Assembly (NCBI GenBank): GCA_028023455.1
Contig: JAQFVV010012395.1
Location: 8,666,498 to 8,730,497, forward strand
Source: Epiperipatus broadwayi
Lineage: Eukaryota > Onychophora > Udeonychophora > Euonychophora > Peripatidae
Length of the DNA: 64,000 bases
Direction: 5' to 3'
Shown: positions 25,245 to 36,417 of the stretch, piece after piece
Layout: the number at the start of each line of letters is the position of its first letter
Position numbering within the stretch: position 1 is the first letter of the stretch
The notes under the pieces: generated by a model
Told to the model about the DNA's origin: nothing
Database searches by the model: none
The model's input: only the letters and a program-made list of their open reading frames with translations
Made by a program: the position numbers and the translations under genes

Positions 25245-25650
25245 CAAAATATATAATTAATTTTATATATTATAAGAGATATGAGTTCATGAGATCTCTG
25301 AGAGATCATTCAGCTAGATTAATTATATCAGAAGAAATCAGTTAACTCCTTAGAGCAAATATGATTAACTATAAATTCATCAACCAGCCTTATCAATAGG
25401 CAAAAGTAAGTACTAGTATTACTCAAAATAACCATTCATTATCATGAATGATCAACAATACATCAATACAATAAATCAACAGTCAATCTTATAACAGCTA
25501 TTGGAAATAGGAATCAACACTCAATCTAGTGACTGGATTTGAAATGAGTCTACTGTAGACCAGGCCAACTATTTAGCTTTTGTCAGCTTGGGGAATTTAT
25601 TTAACCATAATCTGGATGCATAAACTGTGTTAATCCATCAGAATATATAA
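25245..25650. other. Spacer between the direct repeats
   Basis: About 400 bp of AT-rich sequence with no recognisable feature. Confidence 0.5.
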
Positions 25651-25654
25651 CCAT

Positions 25655-26440
25655 AAAAACAATAATGCTGGGATATTAAAATGTGCTGATCATCATCAAT
25701 GCTCTGGTCAGTTAGTACCATTAATGTACTGGCCAACTATAAACTTAATTTCTAATAAAATAAACTAAATAAAATATAGTACATGAGTGTTAAAGAGTAT
25801 TTTCCTTGCACCAAATCAGGGAAATGTCATACTGGAATGCCCCTGCACTAAATATATCTCCATTTATATAATCAGCGATTATGCATGAATGTAGCTCAGA
25901 AGAACCCAGGCTCAAATACTGCAATGGTGATCAACAGATAGTGCAATATAATTTTTTACAACTGAATACAAGTTTATTAAAATAATAAAAATGATATTAA
26001 GGGCTTTAGAAAATGTTTATATACATAAGCTTCTGATTTTTATTAACATACTACAAAAATTATTACATTGTGATTAATATGCTATATTGTGGTTTACATA
26101 TAACACACATATATATGCATGCAGCTCTACATGTTTTACTATTCCATGATTAAATTTCAATTGACATTCAATAATGACAACAATATGATTAATTTTATAT
26201 ATGTCTAGTTGACACTCATTGATATATGAACAGATGTGCAGTATAATTTCTAGACATATTTGAATTGTTATATAAAATACAATAAATGATTAAAATTTTA
26301 CATACATGTGTATGCATATGGACATTTGCCTATTTTAATTTGTTACAATAATAATATATTTTTCATAGTTATTTTCTCAGTTAAAATACATTAAATTCAC
26401 ACATACATGTGGGTATTAATAAACCATAGATATAATTTAA
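25655..26440 (+). repeat. ~780 bp direct repeat, copy 2
   Basis: Second copy of 24460-25240, offset by about 1.2 kb. It differs by many substitutions and small indels, including an insertion near 25700 ('ctggtcagttagta') absent from copy 1. The divergence indicates an old duplication or two insertions of one non-coding repeat. Confidence 0.7.
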
Positions 26441-26667
26441 AATTAATTATCAAATTCCATCTTTAATGATTACCATTTCTTTTTCATATTTTAAAAAACA
26501 AGTTAATAAGTTATTTTTCTTTTTAAAAAGTATTATCAACTTGTTTTTCTTTTAAAAATATAAAGCCAATGATTTAAACCTTTACTCTTAGATTTTTAAT
26601 CCAAGCAGATGTATTTGTTGGTATTTTTAAAATGTCATATTTAGAGATTTACTAAAAACATTTTCTT

Positions 26668-26690
26668 ATTTATATATATATATATATATA

Positions 26691-26742
<52 letters not shown>
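26668..26742. repeat. TA microsatellite at the 3' end of the intact RTE
   Basis: About 35 TA units with one break lie just beyond the RTE stop codon. RTE elements characteristically have very short 3' UTRs and end in short tandem repeats, so this is probably the element's own tail. Confidence 0.85.
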
Positions 26743-26744
<2 letters not shown>

Positions 26745-29700
26745 TTATCAACCATTATCAATCCACTGCAGGATGAAGGTCTCTCCAAGTTTAATCCATC
26801 TTCTTCGATCTTTAGCTTCTCTTCTCCACATCACCCCTACACATTTTCTTATTTCATCCATCCATCTTACATGTGGTCTCCTTCTGGGTCTTTTACAATC
26901 TCTTGGAATCCAGTTTAAAATTTCAATTGTCCATCTATTATCATCTCTTCTAGCAATATGTCCAGCCCAACTCCACTTCAATCTTTTAATTTTTTCAATG
27001 AGGTCAGTAACACCTGTTTGTTCTCTTACCCATACATTGTGTTTTCGATCTCTTCTTGTTACTCCCAACATACATCTCTCCATACTTCTTTGAGTGGTCT
27101 GAAGTCTCTGTATTGCTCTTCTATTAAGTGTCCAAGTCTCAGATCCATAAGTAAGAACTGGTAAAACACATTTGTTAAAAACCTTTCTTTTCAAACACAT
27201 AGGCATATTTCCTTTTAATATCAAGTTATTTCTACCAAAAGCACTCCAACCAAGTTTAATTCTATGATTAATTTCCTCTATTATGTTTCCATCTGTATTA
27301 ATAATCTGACCAAGGTATTTGTAACTCTTAACTTCTTCTAATTCATCATAATCAATCTTTATTTTCATATTTTGAGCAAATCGATTAAACATTACTTTAG
27401 TCTTTTTAACATTTATCTTTAGTCCTACTTTCCTACTTTCATCTGATAACTCCTGCAACATTTCCTGCAGCTCGGAAGCATTATTTGCAAAAACAACTAC
27501 ATCATCTGCGAAATCTAAATGACTTAAATAATCTCCATTTACTTTCACTCCTTTAGTTTCCCATTTTAATCCACAAAATATTTCTTGCAGCACTGCTGTA
27601 AAAAGTTTTGGAGATATGGAGTCACCTTGTCTTACACCTTTCTCAATGTTGACTTTCCCAGTATCATTATGTAATCTAATTGTTGCTGTTGCATTTTTAT
27701 AAATATTCTTTAAAATATGACAATATCCTGGATCTATACCTTGATGATCCAATGCTTTAATCACTGAAGAAATGTTTATAGAATCAAATGCCTTTTCATA
27801 ATCTACAAATCCAAAACATAATGACAACTCATATTCATTTGTCCTTTCTATAACTTCTCTCAATACTTGAATATGATCTACTGTACTAAAACCACTTTTA
27901 AATCCAGCTTGTTCTCTTGGTTGGTGAAAATCCAAGGTTCTCTGTAGACGAGTTGTAATTATCTTGGTAAAATTTTTATATAAAACTGATAAAAGGCTGA
28001 TAGGTCTGTAATTTCTAATATCTTCTTTATCACCTTTTTTAAATATTAATATTATTACTGCATTCTTCCAATCATCTGGTACATCTTTATCATTTAGACA
28101 TTTGGTATATAACTTTGCTAATATTTTTTCTGTTTCTTCACCTGCTTCTTTTAATATATCAATTATAATTCCATCATTACCTGGAGCCTTTCCTTTTTTC
28201 ATACATTTAATTGCATTTCTCACTTCTTCATTTAAAATTCTGGGCAATTCGGAAGATGTAATAGATATAGGAGGTACTTGCTCTTTATTACTATATAATT
28301 CTTGATAAAAATCTTCTACCAATTTCATAATGTCATCCCTCTTTTTAGTAATAATTCCATCTTTTTTCCTTATTGCAGATATAAATTTCCTACCAATACC
28401 AAAATGTTGTTTTACATTCCTAAGACTTTTATTTTCTTCTATAGCTTTTCTTGCTAGTTCACAGTTATACTTTCTTATATCATTTTCAACTCTTTTCCGC
28501 ACCATTTTACAAAATTCGAGATATTCAATTCTTTTTAATGCATCATTCTTGCATATCTTCATATTCCTTCTTTTCTTCATAAGTTCTCTAGTCTCAGTAG
28601 AAATTTTATTAGTCAATTGCTGCTTTTTTCTACCAGCTATCTTTGTTGCAGTTTTTAAAAGTGTATCAGTTATTTTCATATTAATTTCATTCAAATCTGA
28701 ATCATGTTCAAAATCTACTAATACTTGAAACCGATTTGTAAGTTCTAATTTAAATTCATTAGAATGTTTCTGAAGATTAGGAATATCAACTGTAAATATT
28801 GTTTTTCTTAATAATTTTTGTCTCTCTAGTTTTACATTAACATGTATCTTACCCCTTACTAATCGATGATCACTTCCTGTGTTAAATTTATTAAGAACAT
28901 TACAATCTTGAAATATGTATTTCCTGTTAGTCAAAATATAATCCAATTCTGCTGTACCTTCATTTGGATGCTTCCATGTCCATTTCCTTCTAACATTTTT
29001 CTCAAAAAAAAAATTCATAATATAAAGTTTTTCCTTCTCTGCAAACTCCACAAGTCTATGTCCTCTCTCATTTCTATTACCATAACCAAAATTACCTACA
29101 ACACTTTCATCTTTCATTTGTTTACCAATTCTAGCATTAAAATCTCCCATAACAATTTTAAAATGTTGTTTACTCTGATCAAAAGCCTTTTGTACATCCA
29201 TATAAAAATCTTCTACTACTTCATCACTGTGAGAACTTGTTGGGGCATAAACCTGAATTATCTGCATTTGATATCTGCTATTAAGTTGTATAACTAATCT
29301 TGCCACTCTGTCTGATACACCATCAATCTCCACAATATTGTTCTTCCACTTTTTATTTATAATGAATCCTACTCCACTTGTATTTCCAATATTTGTGCCT
29401 TTATTATAGAGCATATGTCCACTTTTTAAATCAATTGTCTCTTCCCCTTTTCTTCTAACTTCACAAAGTCCAATAATATCCCATTTAATATAAGAGAGTT
29501 CTTCTTCTAATTCTTGCAATCTTCCTTCACTTGAAAGTGATCTGCAGTTGTAAGTACCTAAATAAAAAGTCATCATCAAATGGCAGCCTGGGTCCGCCTC
29601 CAGGATATTCTTAGCACCCTCCGCCTTCGGCCACCAACCGCTGCCTTGGTTGGTGACTTTACAGCCTCCTGGGATTAAGGGCCATGCTTTATTTTTGTCT

Positions 29701-29990
29701 GTCATAATTGTATAATTGGGAAAAATCTTTATCATTTACACAAACATTCATTCTGCCTTATCAGGCACTGAGAAGAAAGACCATGGTGTTTCTTGATCTT
29801 AAACTCAGAGGTAAAAAGCCAATAAACCCACCACACTGGCTAATGCATGTTGGTGAGCAGCCCATCCATGTTCGTATACTATATGAATAAACATATAATA
29901 ATAACAGCTGCAATGACAAGAACGTATGGAGTGGACATTAGGAATTTGCCCTGCTCGGTTCCTTTAAGGCCTCCAAGAGGAATCAAAGGG
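26743..29990 (-). mobile_element. Apparently full-length RTE-clade LINE
   Basis: It is about 3.25 kb, in the usual RTE size range. Reading on the minus strand there is a 5' leader from about 29990, then one long ORF (29735-26748). Fewer than 10 bp of 3' UTR precede the TA tail. The leader segment near 29812 is shared with the decayed copy at 17610, which fixes at least that much as element sequence. The exact 5' end is uncertain. TA repeats also lie just outside the 5' end (30017-30062). Confidence 0.8.
26748..29735 (-). CDS. RTE-type endonuclease/reverse transcriptase, 995 aa, intact
   Basis: This single uninterrupted ORF encodes a LINE protein that nicks target DNA and reverse-transcribes its own RNA at the nick. 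The N-terminal APE-like endonuclease (about residues 55-300) keeps TYNCRSL, Glu92 in [22 protein letters not shown] (Asp198, Asn200), ELDYIL and GSDHRL (Asp289, His290). The reverse transcriptase (about 500-800) has NYRPISLL, motif [10 protein letters not shown] (Asp645), motif [14 protein letters not shown] and motif C FADD (Asp744, Asp745), followed by [10 protein letters not shown]. The C-terminus has the RTE-type [17 protein letters not shown] and [10 protein letters not shown] segments. All catalytic residues I can check are present. A second Met at residue 11 (29705) is an alternative start. Two decayed relatives lie at 17610 and 48915. Confidence 0.93.
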   Translation of the reverse strand: MIKIFPNYTIMTDKNKAWPLIPGGCKVTNQGSGWWPKAEGAKNILEADPGCHLMMTFYLGTYNCRSLSSEGRLQELEEELSYIKWDIIGLCEVRRKGEETIDLKSGHMLYNKGTNIGNTSGVGFIINKKWKNNIVEIDGVSDRVARLVIQLNSRYQMQIIQVYAPTSSHSDEVVEDFYMDVQKAFDQSKQHFKIVMGDFNARIGKQMKDESVVGNFGYGNRNERGHRLVEFAEKEKLYIMNFFFEKNVRRKWTWKHPNEGTAELDYILTNRKYIFQDCNVLNKFNTGSDHRLVRGKIHVNVKLERQKLLRKTIFTVDIPNLQKHSNEFKLELTNRFQVLVDFEHDSDLNEINMKITDTLLKTATKIAGRKKQQLTNKISTETRELMKKRRNMKICKNDALKRIEYLEFCKMVRKRVENDIRKYNCELARKAIEENKSLRNVKQHFGIGRKFISAIRKKDGIITKKRDDIMKLVEDFYQELYSNKEQVPPISITSSELPRILNEEVRNAIKCMKKGKAPGNDGIIIDILKEAGEETEKILAKLYTKCLNDKDVPDDWKNAVIILIFKKGDKEDIRNYRPISLLSVLYKNFTKIITTRLQRTLDFHQPREQAGFKSGFSTVDHIQVLREVIERTNEYELSLCFGFVDYEKAFDSINISSVIKALDHQGIDPGYCHILKNIYKNATATIRLHNDTGKVNIEKGVRQGDSISPKLFTAVLQEIFCGLKWETKGVKVNGDYLSHLDFADDVVVFANNASELQEMLQELSDESRKVGLKINVKKTKVMFNRFAQNMKIKIDYDELEEVKSYKYLGQIINTDGNIIEEINHRIKLGWSAFGRNNLILKGNMPMCLKRKVFNKCVLPVLTYGSETWTLNRRAIQRLQTTQRSMERCMLGVTRRDRKHNVWVREQTGVTDLIEKIKRLKWSWAGHIARRDDNRWTIEILNWIPRDCKRPRRRPHVRWMDEIRKCVGVMWRREAKDRRRWIKLGETFILQWIDNG

Positions 29991-30002
29991 TTTCCTTTCA
30001 GT

Positions 30003-30066
30003 TAATAGCAAACTCCTATATATATATATATAAACTCCTATATATATATATATAGATATATAATCT
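30003..30066. repeat. Tandem 'aaactcc(ta)n' repeat
   Basis: Two copies of 'aaactcctatatatatatat' followed by more TA. It lies directly outside the 5' end of the RTE. Confidence 0.8.
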
Positions 30067-30069
30067 TTG

Positions 30070-33040
30070 GATTGATCCTTTCTTTTAGATGTTTAATTTA
30101 AGCAAATTATTGATATATTTTATCCTAAATCATAGGTTAAAATGTAATTTTAAGGAATATTAAAATAACATTTAAAATTTTGTTCATGTTATATATAATG
30201 CTATTGATCACCATATATAGTTATCTGTGCTTCTCTGCATACATAGATAAAAAGCAGCTTACATATACCAATTTTTCAAGCATTCTCGCTTGGAAAACTT
30301 GGTTTTTTGGTCCATCAGGAGAGTATAGTCCAGGCTTGTCATCATTGAGAAAGATACAATTCATGTAATTTTTCATCATTGATTGGTTTCACAGATTTCA
30401 GGTGAGCAAAGTGTCTTGTCCACATTTGGGGCTATTATACTGGAAGTTGAAACATTTCCCTCCAAGTGAATTCATGCTCTATCATTATGAATTAGAACAG
30501 CATTCCTTCTGTCTTAACTTCAGTTATCTCTTTATGCAGTTTTCTGCATAATTCTACCAGTCATCTCTCTGGACAGCTAATTGTTTCCACCTTTGCAGCT
30601 AGTTCTGCTGCTAGCTATTAGCCAACTCTACTGCTGATACTCTCTGCTACAGTTACCAAACAATCTAAAATACTCTTTTTATCCAACTTTGCAGCTGGCC
30701 AATTTGGCAACTGCTTCTCTAAAATATTAAAACCAGACTGAACTGATATTTTTATCAGCACTTTTTATAAGTTATCTGAGGTAATAAAACACCTTAATTG
30801 AAAACAGATTTTTTTCTGTATAATTTTTATCTTGATTAAAATCAATGTTAATCTTTTCAAATAAATAATAGAAATTTTTACAATTACCAGAACTATGCTT
30901 GTTTTTAAATTAAAATGTTTATTTCTACTTTTTCTTTATATATATATATATAAACAGAAAAAACTTATAAATCCAATAAATAATATAATATTTCAACCAG
31001 AGGATTGGTTTTCATCAGAAAGAAAAAAAATACACAGTAAAATGGCGATAATCAAAAATTATATATATTATACCGGATACACAATCTATTCTGATACAGA
31101 GGGTGCCACTAGATCACTACGTATCTGGAAAATTTGTTTACTGTGATCAGAATAGATGATGATGGTTTGTGCCGACTAGACTCAGGGAGAAACAAGAGAT
31201 CTTAAATTGTTTAGACAATTGAGACAAAAGCACAAAGACAAACATCAGCCAAATTAAGTTTAAACATATTCCACAAAATTTTATTAAGAGAATATAAATT
31301 ATGAAGTATAATTTATTGACACAATAAATAGGGTTAACTCAGGCATGTACTAGAAATACTAAGGCAAAGCTATGACAGACCGACTGATCTTCTAATAAAC
31401 GAATTATAAAGGGAGGAAGTAAATTTTCTTCAGCAGAGGATTCATCCAAACATTGGTTTTCACTTTCAGATATTTAAACAATACGTTCTTGAAATAATTC
31501 AAAAGAAACCATTGCTGACGAGCTTTTCAAGGTCCAAAAACAATGTATTGGGCCCACAAATGTCATATGTCAGTAGGAGCCACACCTATTATTACGTTTA
31601 AAATAATGGTGATTGATCCACCTCAAGAACAAATGAAAAATATGATTGAAAATGAAGGAAAACAATTAAAACTAGTGAATCCCAGCCAAACGATTGGCAA
31701 AAATTACTCTAAAATTAATAATTAAAGGTCTCAATAAGAGAAAAGTAAATCATTAGAAAACCAGTTATGTCTGCCCCAGAAATTAAAAAAATGAATTACA
31801 AACAAATTCTGAATACACACTCTGATAAATTTAAAGCACACATAAGAAATACAAAAATAAATCTATCGGAGAAATGCATATGAGTACGAAAATATTAAAA
31901 GTTTTAAATACTTTAGCAGAATGAAAGTATTGCTCACCTGTAATTTAAAAAGGGATAAATTTTATCTTCCTACTAATGACTTATAAAATTACAAAGAAAA
32001 ACACAATTCTAATTTCCACTTTCAGAGATAGAAGAAACGAAATCCCCACCTGCAGAAAATTAGACAATAAAGTCATCAGCCAAAAGATTTTTGGAGGTTT
32101 GCGAAAGTGCAAACACAGTGTTTACAAATTAATTATTGAATAAAATAATTACAGGTAAGCATTTAAAATGCATGACTGCCAAAGCATTTATAAAAGGTTT
32201 TACATAAAAATAGAAACTCGCTCGTCACTCTCCAATAAACAAAAATTGAAAGTAACTTGGAATCTTAAAACTAAGATTCCAAGACACTATAGAAATGCTA
32301 GAAAACACGGCAAATATCAAATATGAGGCTAAATAGATTACTTAAGCTTATGAATACATATTTACCCTGGGAAGAATAAAAAAGAAAATAGTTACCTTTC
32401 GTTAAAACAATGTTCACGTAGCGTGCACACTATTATTTTAGTTCATTTTCAGATCCTTAGACAGCAGCAAAATAGAGATAAAGAGGTTCCGGCTTCTTCT
32501 AGATGTTTAAGGCATTACTGGAGCAAATTTGGAAGTTAGGGATCCGTCTTTTGTTAAGTTAGCAAGCCATTCAGGTGGTGATAACATGTATAGTATTTGT
32601 CATCTTGTTGTAAGCAAAAGGATTTAATAACAGCTAATTTTTTTTAAGAATTTAAATGTCTGAACTGACATAAACTTTCACTTGAGAAACAGCTTGTCTA
32701 GTTAAGAATAATGAATTAATTAACTGTCCAAATTTTCGGGGCTATTTATACCTCGCTCCATTTCCCACAAAACACTTTCCTTGTTGTTGAGTGCTATGCC
32801 TAAGGCAGGGCAAATATTAATCTCCAGCTCAATCTAATCTAAGAATTCTACCCAGGGATTATTAAAACGAAAGAAACTACATAAAAATCAAATCTCCGCC
32901 TTTAGAATTAATTTACAATAATTAAAATAAAAGCAACAGGAATGTAATTAACTAGCCAGCTTGTTTTTTAATAATCAAATGGATTTAAAAACAAGCGGAA
33001 TGAGAAAACTATTTCAAAATAAATCGATAAACATTAAATG
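30070..33040. other. Stretch without supportable genes
   Basis: Several frames of 60-83 codons occur (30180, 30895, 31543), but none resembles a known family. A small inverted repeat (atctattctgat/atcagaatagat) lies at 31085-31157. At 32450-32610 GC content rises. There is a possible acceptor 'ttcattttcag' and a short plus frame (ILRQQQNRDKEV to SKFGS, then stop). The opposite strand also has a short frame (SPPEWLANLTKDGS to FAPVMP, then stop). One may be an exon, but I cannot decide which strand. Confidence 0.35.
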
Positions 33041-33044
33041 ATCC

Positions 33045-33137
33045 GAGCAAAACTCTCCACACAGTATTGCCACCTGTGCTAAACAGAGTATTCAATGAAT
33101 TCACACAGGTGGCAATACTGTATGGAGAGTTTTGCTC
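33045..33137. mobile_element. 93 bp foldback MITE
   Basis: 34 bp arms (gagcaaaactctccacacag at 33045; right arm 33104-33137) pair with one mismatch around a 25 bp centre. The end sequence 'gcaaaactctc', followed shortly by 'tattgcca', also begins the larger foldback at 47380. The two therefore share a terminal-repeat family. Confidence 0.7.
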
Positions 33138-33139
33138 TG

Positions 33140-33715
33140 TTTATCAACAATTAATGTGCTAGTATAGGAAATGTGATCATGTGATTAAATGATCCATTTT
33201 ACATATAAACGCGTGTGTATTTTGATACATGTATTCTTTTTAAATAATAATAAAAATTTAAACATTAAATAAGATTTAACAAAAATTGAGTTTAGTGGAA
33301 ATTAAAAACTTAATTTTCTTTTTTTTTTTTTTTGTAATAACACCATTGAATCGGATTTCAATCCGGTTCATATATATATATATATATATACACACACTAT
33401 ATTATTGTGTGCCATATAACAAACCTGTTATAATATATGTATATATTGTGACTTTTATTATCCAACTCCATTTGGAATAAATTGATTGTCATTGGTGATG
33501 TTTTGAAAAAAATTTCATTTTTATAAATTCAAAGTACATAATATTAATATGCGATTGTAGGGAAAACCTGGCATATATATATATATATATATATATATTT
33601 AGTGTATTTTATCTACATTTTTATATAACTTGTTATATATTATTTTGAGATTATAGCAACTTTATAATGATTGCCAAATTAAATGTATATACTAAAATAG
33701 GAACTAAAAACTCAG
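33140..33715. other. AT-rich stretch with two TA runs
   Basis: TA microsatellites at about 33369-33392 and 33572-33598. Nothing else is recognisable. Confidence 0.5.
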
Positions 33716-33719
33716 TACA

Positions 33720-34935
33720 ACCTTTATAAAGAAATAAAGGTATATCATCATGTGCAATACTTCTTTTATTTTTTCAAGATTTAGATGCCATTATAATCTC
33801 ATCTACACTCACACTAGTTATACTTATTGAATTATTATTATTTATAAGATTATTAGTAAAATGATAATTACATGAATAAATATTATTATGAATCATTTGG
33901 GATAAGAAATATCTCATAAAATCGTCTGGCTTAATATCTGTTGTTTCTTTTTCTAATTTTAAAATGCTTTTTCATGACATCCCAAAATTGCCTTGGCTTG
34001 TTATTAATGCTATTTTGTATGTTTTCCATATACAAATGAAATTCTTGTCTTTCCAATTTTCTTATGAAAAAATTTACAATTTTTAAAGTTATTTAAAAAT
34101 ATTCTATCTCTATATTTTTTGAACAAATTATAAAAACACCACTTTCTCTTTATACATTTTATAAATTTGTTTGAAAACCATTTAGGATATTTAGCTGATT
34201 TAACATGTTTAATTGGAATAAATCTATCTACTATTTTATATAACAATTTTTGAAATATTTCTGCTGCTATTGAAGCATCCTTACTGTTGTAAACTTCCTC
34301 CCAGTTTATATCCTTAATTGCTCCATACAAACCCAAATAATCACCTGTAACATACTTTTTTTAGCTAAAGATCTAAATGTAGTTATTTTGATGTTTAATA
34401 CCAATTCCATCTCCAGTGCAAAATGATGATAATCTTCAGTCACTAGAGAGTATTCACATTTTTATATATGAATGAATTCATAATTTGTAATTATTAAATT
34501 CAAAGTATATCCATGATTATTGTATATATCATTGACCTGTTTTAAAATCAAAAATTTAAGTAATCGAATCAAGTCATTAAATTTGACATTATTTTGGCAA
34601 ACATTCTTCCATAATATGCAATGTTCAAATCTCCCATAATTAATACTTTATGCTTATATGTAACCAGAAATGACTCTAATGCTTTTAAATTTGATTTCAA
34701 ACACCTTTGTAAAACATTAGGTGGAATATATACATTTCCCAATAATAATTTAGAATTATTTAATTCAATTTCAATCCATACTGGATGAAATAAGAAATCT
34801 GAAACATGTATATACTTACAACAAACATATTTCTCAAATGCAACTAATACATGCCACCTCTTGCAGTTATAGATACTGGTCTATCACTTCTAGAAACACT
34901 ATATCTGTCATCTAATCAAATGTTCATTATATATA
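33720..34935 (-). pseudogene. CR1/Jockey-group LINE fragment (endonuclease, linker, RT start)
   Basis: Read on the minus strand, the start near 34935 gives RYSVSRSDRPVSITARGG and VLVAFEKY, the central part of a CR1/Jockey-type APE endonuclease. LLLGNVYIPPNV and VLIMGDLN follow near 34620. SLVTEDYHHFAL near 34440 is the terminal endonuclease motif. The open frame 34336-34010 carries the linker with DRFIPIKHVKSAKYPKWFS and FIKCIKRKW. After a frameshift, VSVDEIIMASKS and AHDDIPLFLYK near 33740-33800 mark the N-terminal edge of the RT. The sequence then ends, so the palm is missing. Stops and frameshifts are frequent. The subgroup within the Jockey/CR1 assemblage cannot be settled. Confidence 0.72.
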
Positions 34936-34944
34936 TCTTCCTTT

Positions 34945-35026
34945 AGTCATAATAATAATAATTGTAATAATAATAATGATGATGACAATGACACTGATGC
35001 CAACAATGATGGTTATGATGATGGTG

Positions 35027-35082
<56 letters not shown>

Positions 35083-35087
35083 TATTC
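34945..35087. repeat. AAT/ATG trinucleotide microsatellite
   Basis: Interrupted AAT and ATG units, then about 19 AAT units at 35026-35082. It lies between the 5' side of the minus-strand LINE and the segment before the truncated Tx1-like LINE. Confidence 0.92.
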
Positions 35088-35180
35088 CCTAAAATTGCTA
35101 CTGCCCTCAAAGGCACTCCCACTGATAGCCCACCATCTACAAAAAGATAGTGGAAAAACCTAATTAACCCTTTATTATCC
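35088..35180 (-). repeat. Probable 3' tail of an unidentified minus-strand element
   Basis: On the minus strand this short, comparatively GC-rich block reads straight into an ATT run, as a LINE or SINE tail would. A short open frame (VDGGLSVGVPLRAVAILGN) runs through it. The source family is unknown. Confidence 0.3.
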
Positions 35181-35199
35181 ATTAGTAACCTATATTTTT

Positions 35200-36042
35200 A
35201 CCCTTCCCTGAATAAAATATAAATATTGGGAAGTACACTCACTACTTCATCCATGGTTGATAAATGATGAAGGAAAGCCAATGTTAAGAATCAACAATCA
35301 GTAAATAATTAGAAAGATTAGGTTTTGTAAGCTAGAACCAAAATACTTTGATTTCTTAGTAAAACTTAATCTGGATTGTCTCTCTATTATGTTTTTTTAT
35401 AAATACAGAAAACAGTGCAAGAGAGTATCTACTCATTGCTCATCATGTTGCAGGGATACAGAAACACAAATACATCTATTTTATGACGGTGAGTGTTTTA
35501 ACAACATCTAGATGGCAATTCTTAGATTATTCAATAATACTGGCATTAAGATGCAATATTTATTTAAAACATTCAGTAGTAGTGGGTTTGCAAAAAAATG
35601 GGCATGCACCTTTATTTTATATGCTCTGTGGTGCACTAGATGTACATTCATGTACAACAATAACCCCAGAAGACACCCAAGCACATTTTGGACCAAATTG
35701 GAGAATATTAGGGAAAGGGATGAAAAAAAATCACACCTGAAGATATTTTTCAAGACACTTGGTCATTAATGAATGAAAAACTGAAATGCTAGACTGAAGT
35801 AATGGCTATTAATTTATTGTACAATAACTTTGTAGAGAAACTCCCAGCTAACACACATGGTCTTACTATGAAAAAAAGAGAGGTGGAAAAAGAGAGGGAA
35901 GGTGATGAAAGAAGTCTTGAATGTATTTTATAATTTTTTCTTTGTCTTTTTCTATACAAAACCATGTACATGTAAGTAATCCCATGTTGCCTACTATATG
36001 TAAAATTTTGTATCATATTATATATAAAATTTTGTATTATAT
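35200..36042 (+). pseudogene. 5'-truncated Tx1/L1-like LINE, ORF2 C-terminus and 3' UTR
   Basis: The frame around 35310-35500 reads CKLEPKYFDFLVKLNLDCLS, then CSSCC and TETQIHLFYDGECF. It aligns with the C-terminal region of the complete element downstream (YLEPKYLDFLIKINMDALP, CPLCGREDETMQHFLYHC), including the Cys/His knuckle. After a frame break the reading continues at 35512-35769 with FAKKWACTFILYALWCTRC, matching the final domain. About 270 bp of 3' UTR then runs into the GGT/AGT microsatellite. Sequence divergence from the downstream element means it is a different copy or subfamily, not a duplication of it. One stop and one frame change make it non-functional. Confidence 0.72.
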
Positions 36043-36132
36043 ATGGTGGTGGTGGTGGTGGTGGTAGTGGTGGTGGTGGTGGTGGTGGTAGTGGTGGTGG
36101 TGGTGGTGGTGGTGGTGGTGGTGGTGGTGGTG

Positions 36133-36209
<77 letters not shown>
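36043..36209. repeat. GGT/AGT microsatellite between two LINEs
   Basis: About 36 GGT units with occasional AGT, then about 20 uninterrupted AGT units. The first LINE ends at its left edge and the second begins at its right edge ('agtagtc' then 'aagatggcc'). Confidence 0.95.
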
Positions 36210-36417
36210 CAAGATGGCCACCATGCCTCACAAGCACGTTGTTTTGGCTCCAAAATAATTTTAAAATTTTCATTGAAATTCTACTATTTGAGTCTACTTG
36301 CGGTTGATACTTTTATCATTATAGTTTATTACACCGGAATAAACAATTAGGTATAGGTAGGTAAAATCTACTTCCTTTTTTAAAATCTGACAGATTTAAT
36401 TTATCTGTTCTATAACT

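Noticed and set aside
24460-26440. CRISPR-like or satellite array
   Set aside because: There are only two long diverged copies, not regularly spaced short repeats.
26773-29297. Plus-strand frames of 67-143 codons at 26773, 26958, 28102, 28330 and 28866
   Set aside because: They are antisense shadows of the minus-strand RTE ORF.
36018-36273. Poly-Val, poly-Thr and poly-Tyr/His open frames over 36018-36273, and similar at 34943-35182, 53792-54067 and 62974-63242
   Set aside because: They are translations of trinucleotide microsatellites with no flanking protein-like sequence.
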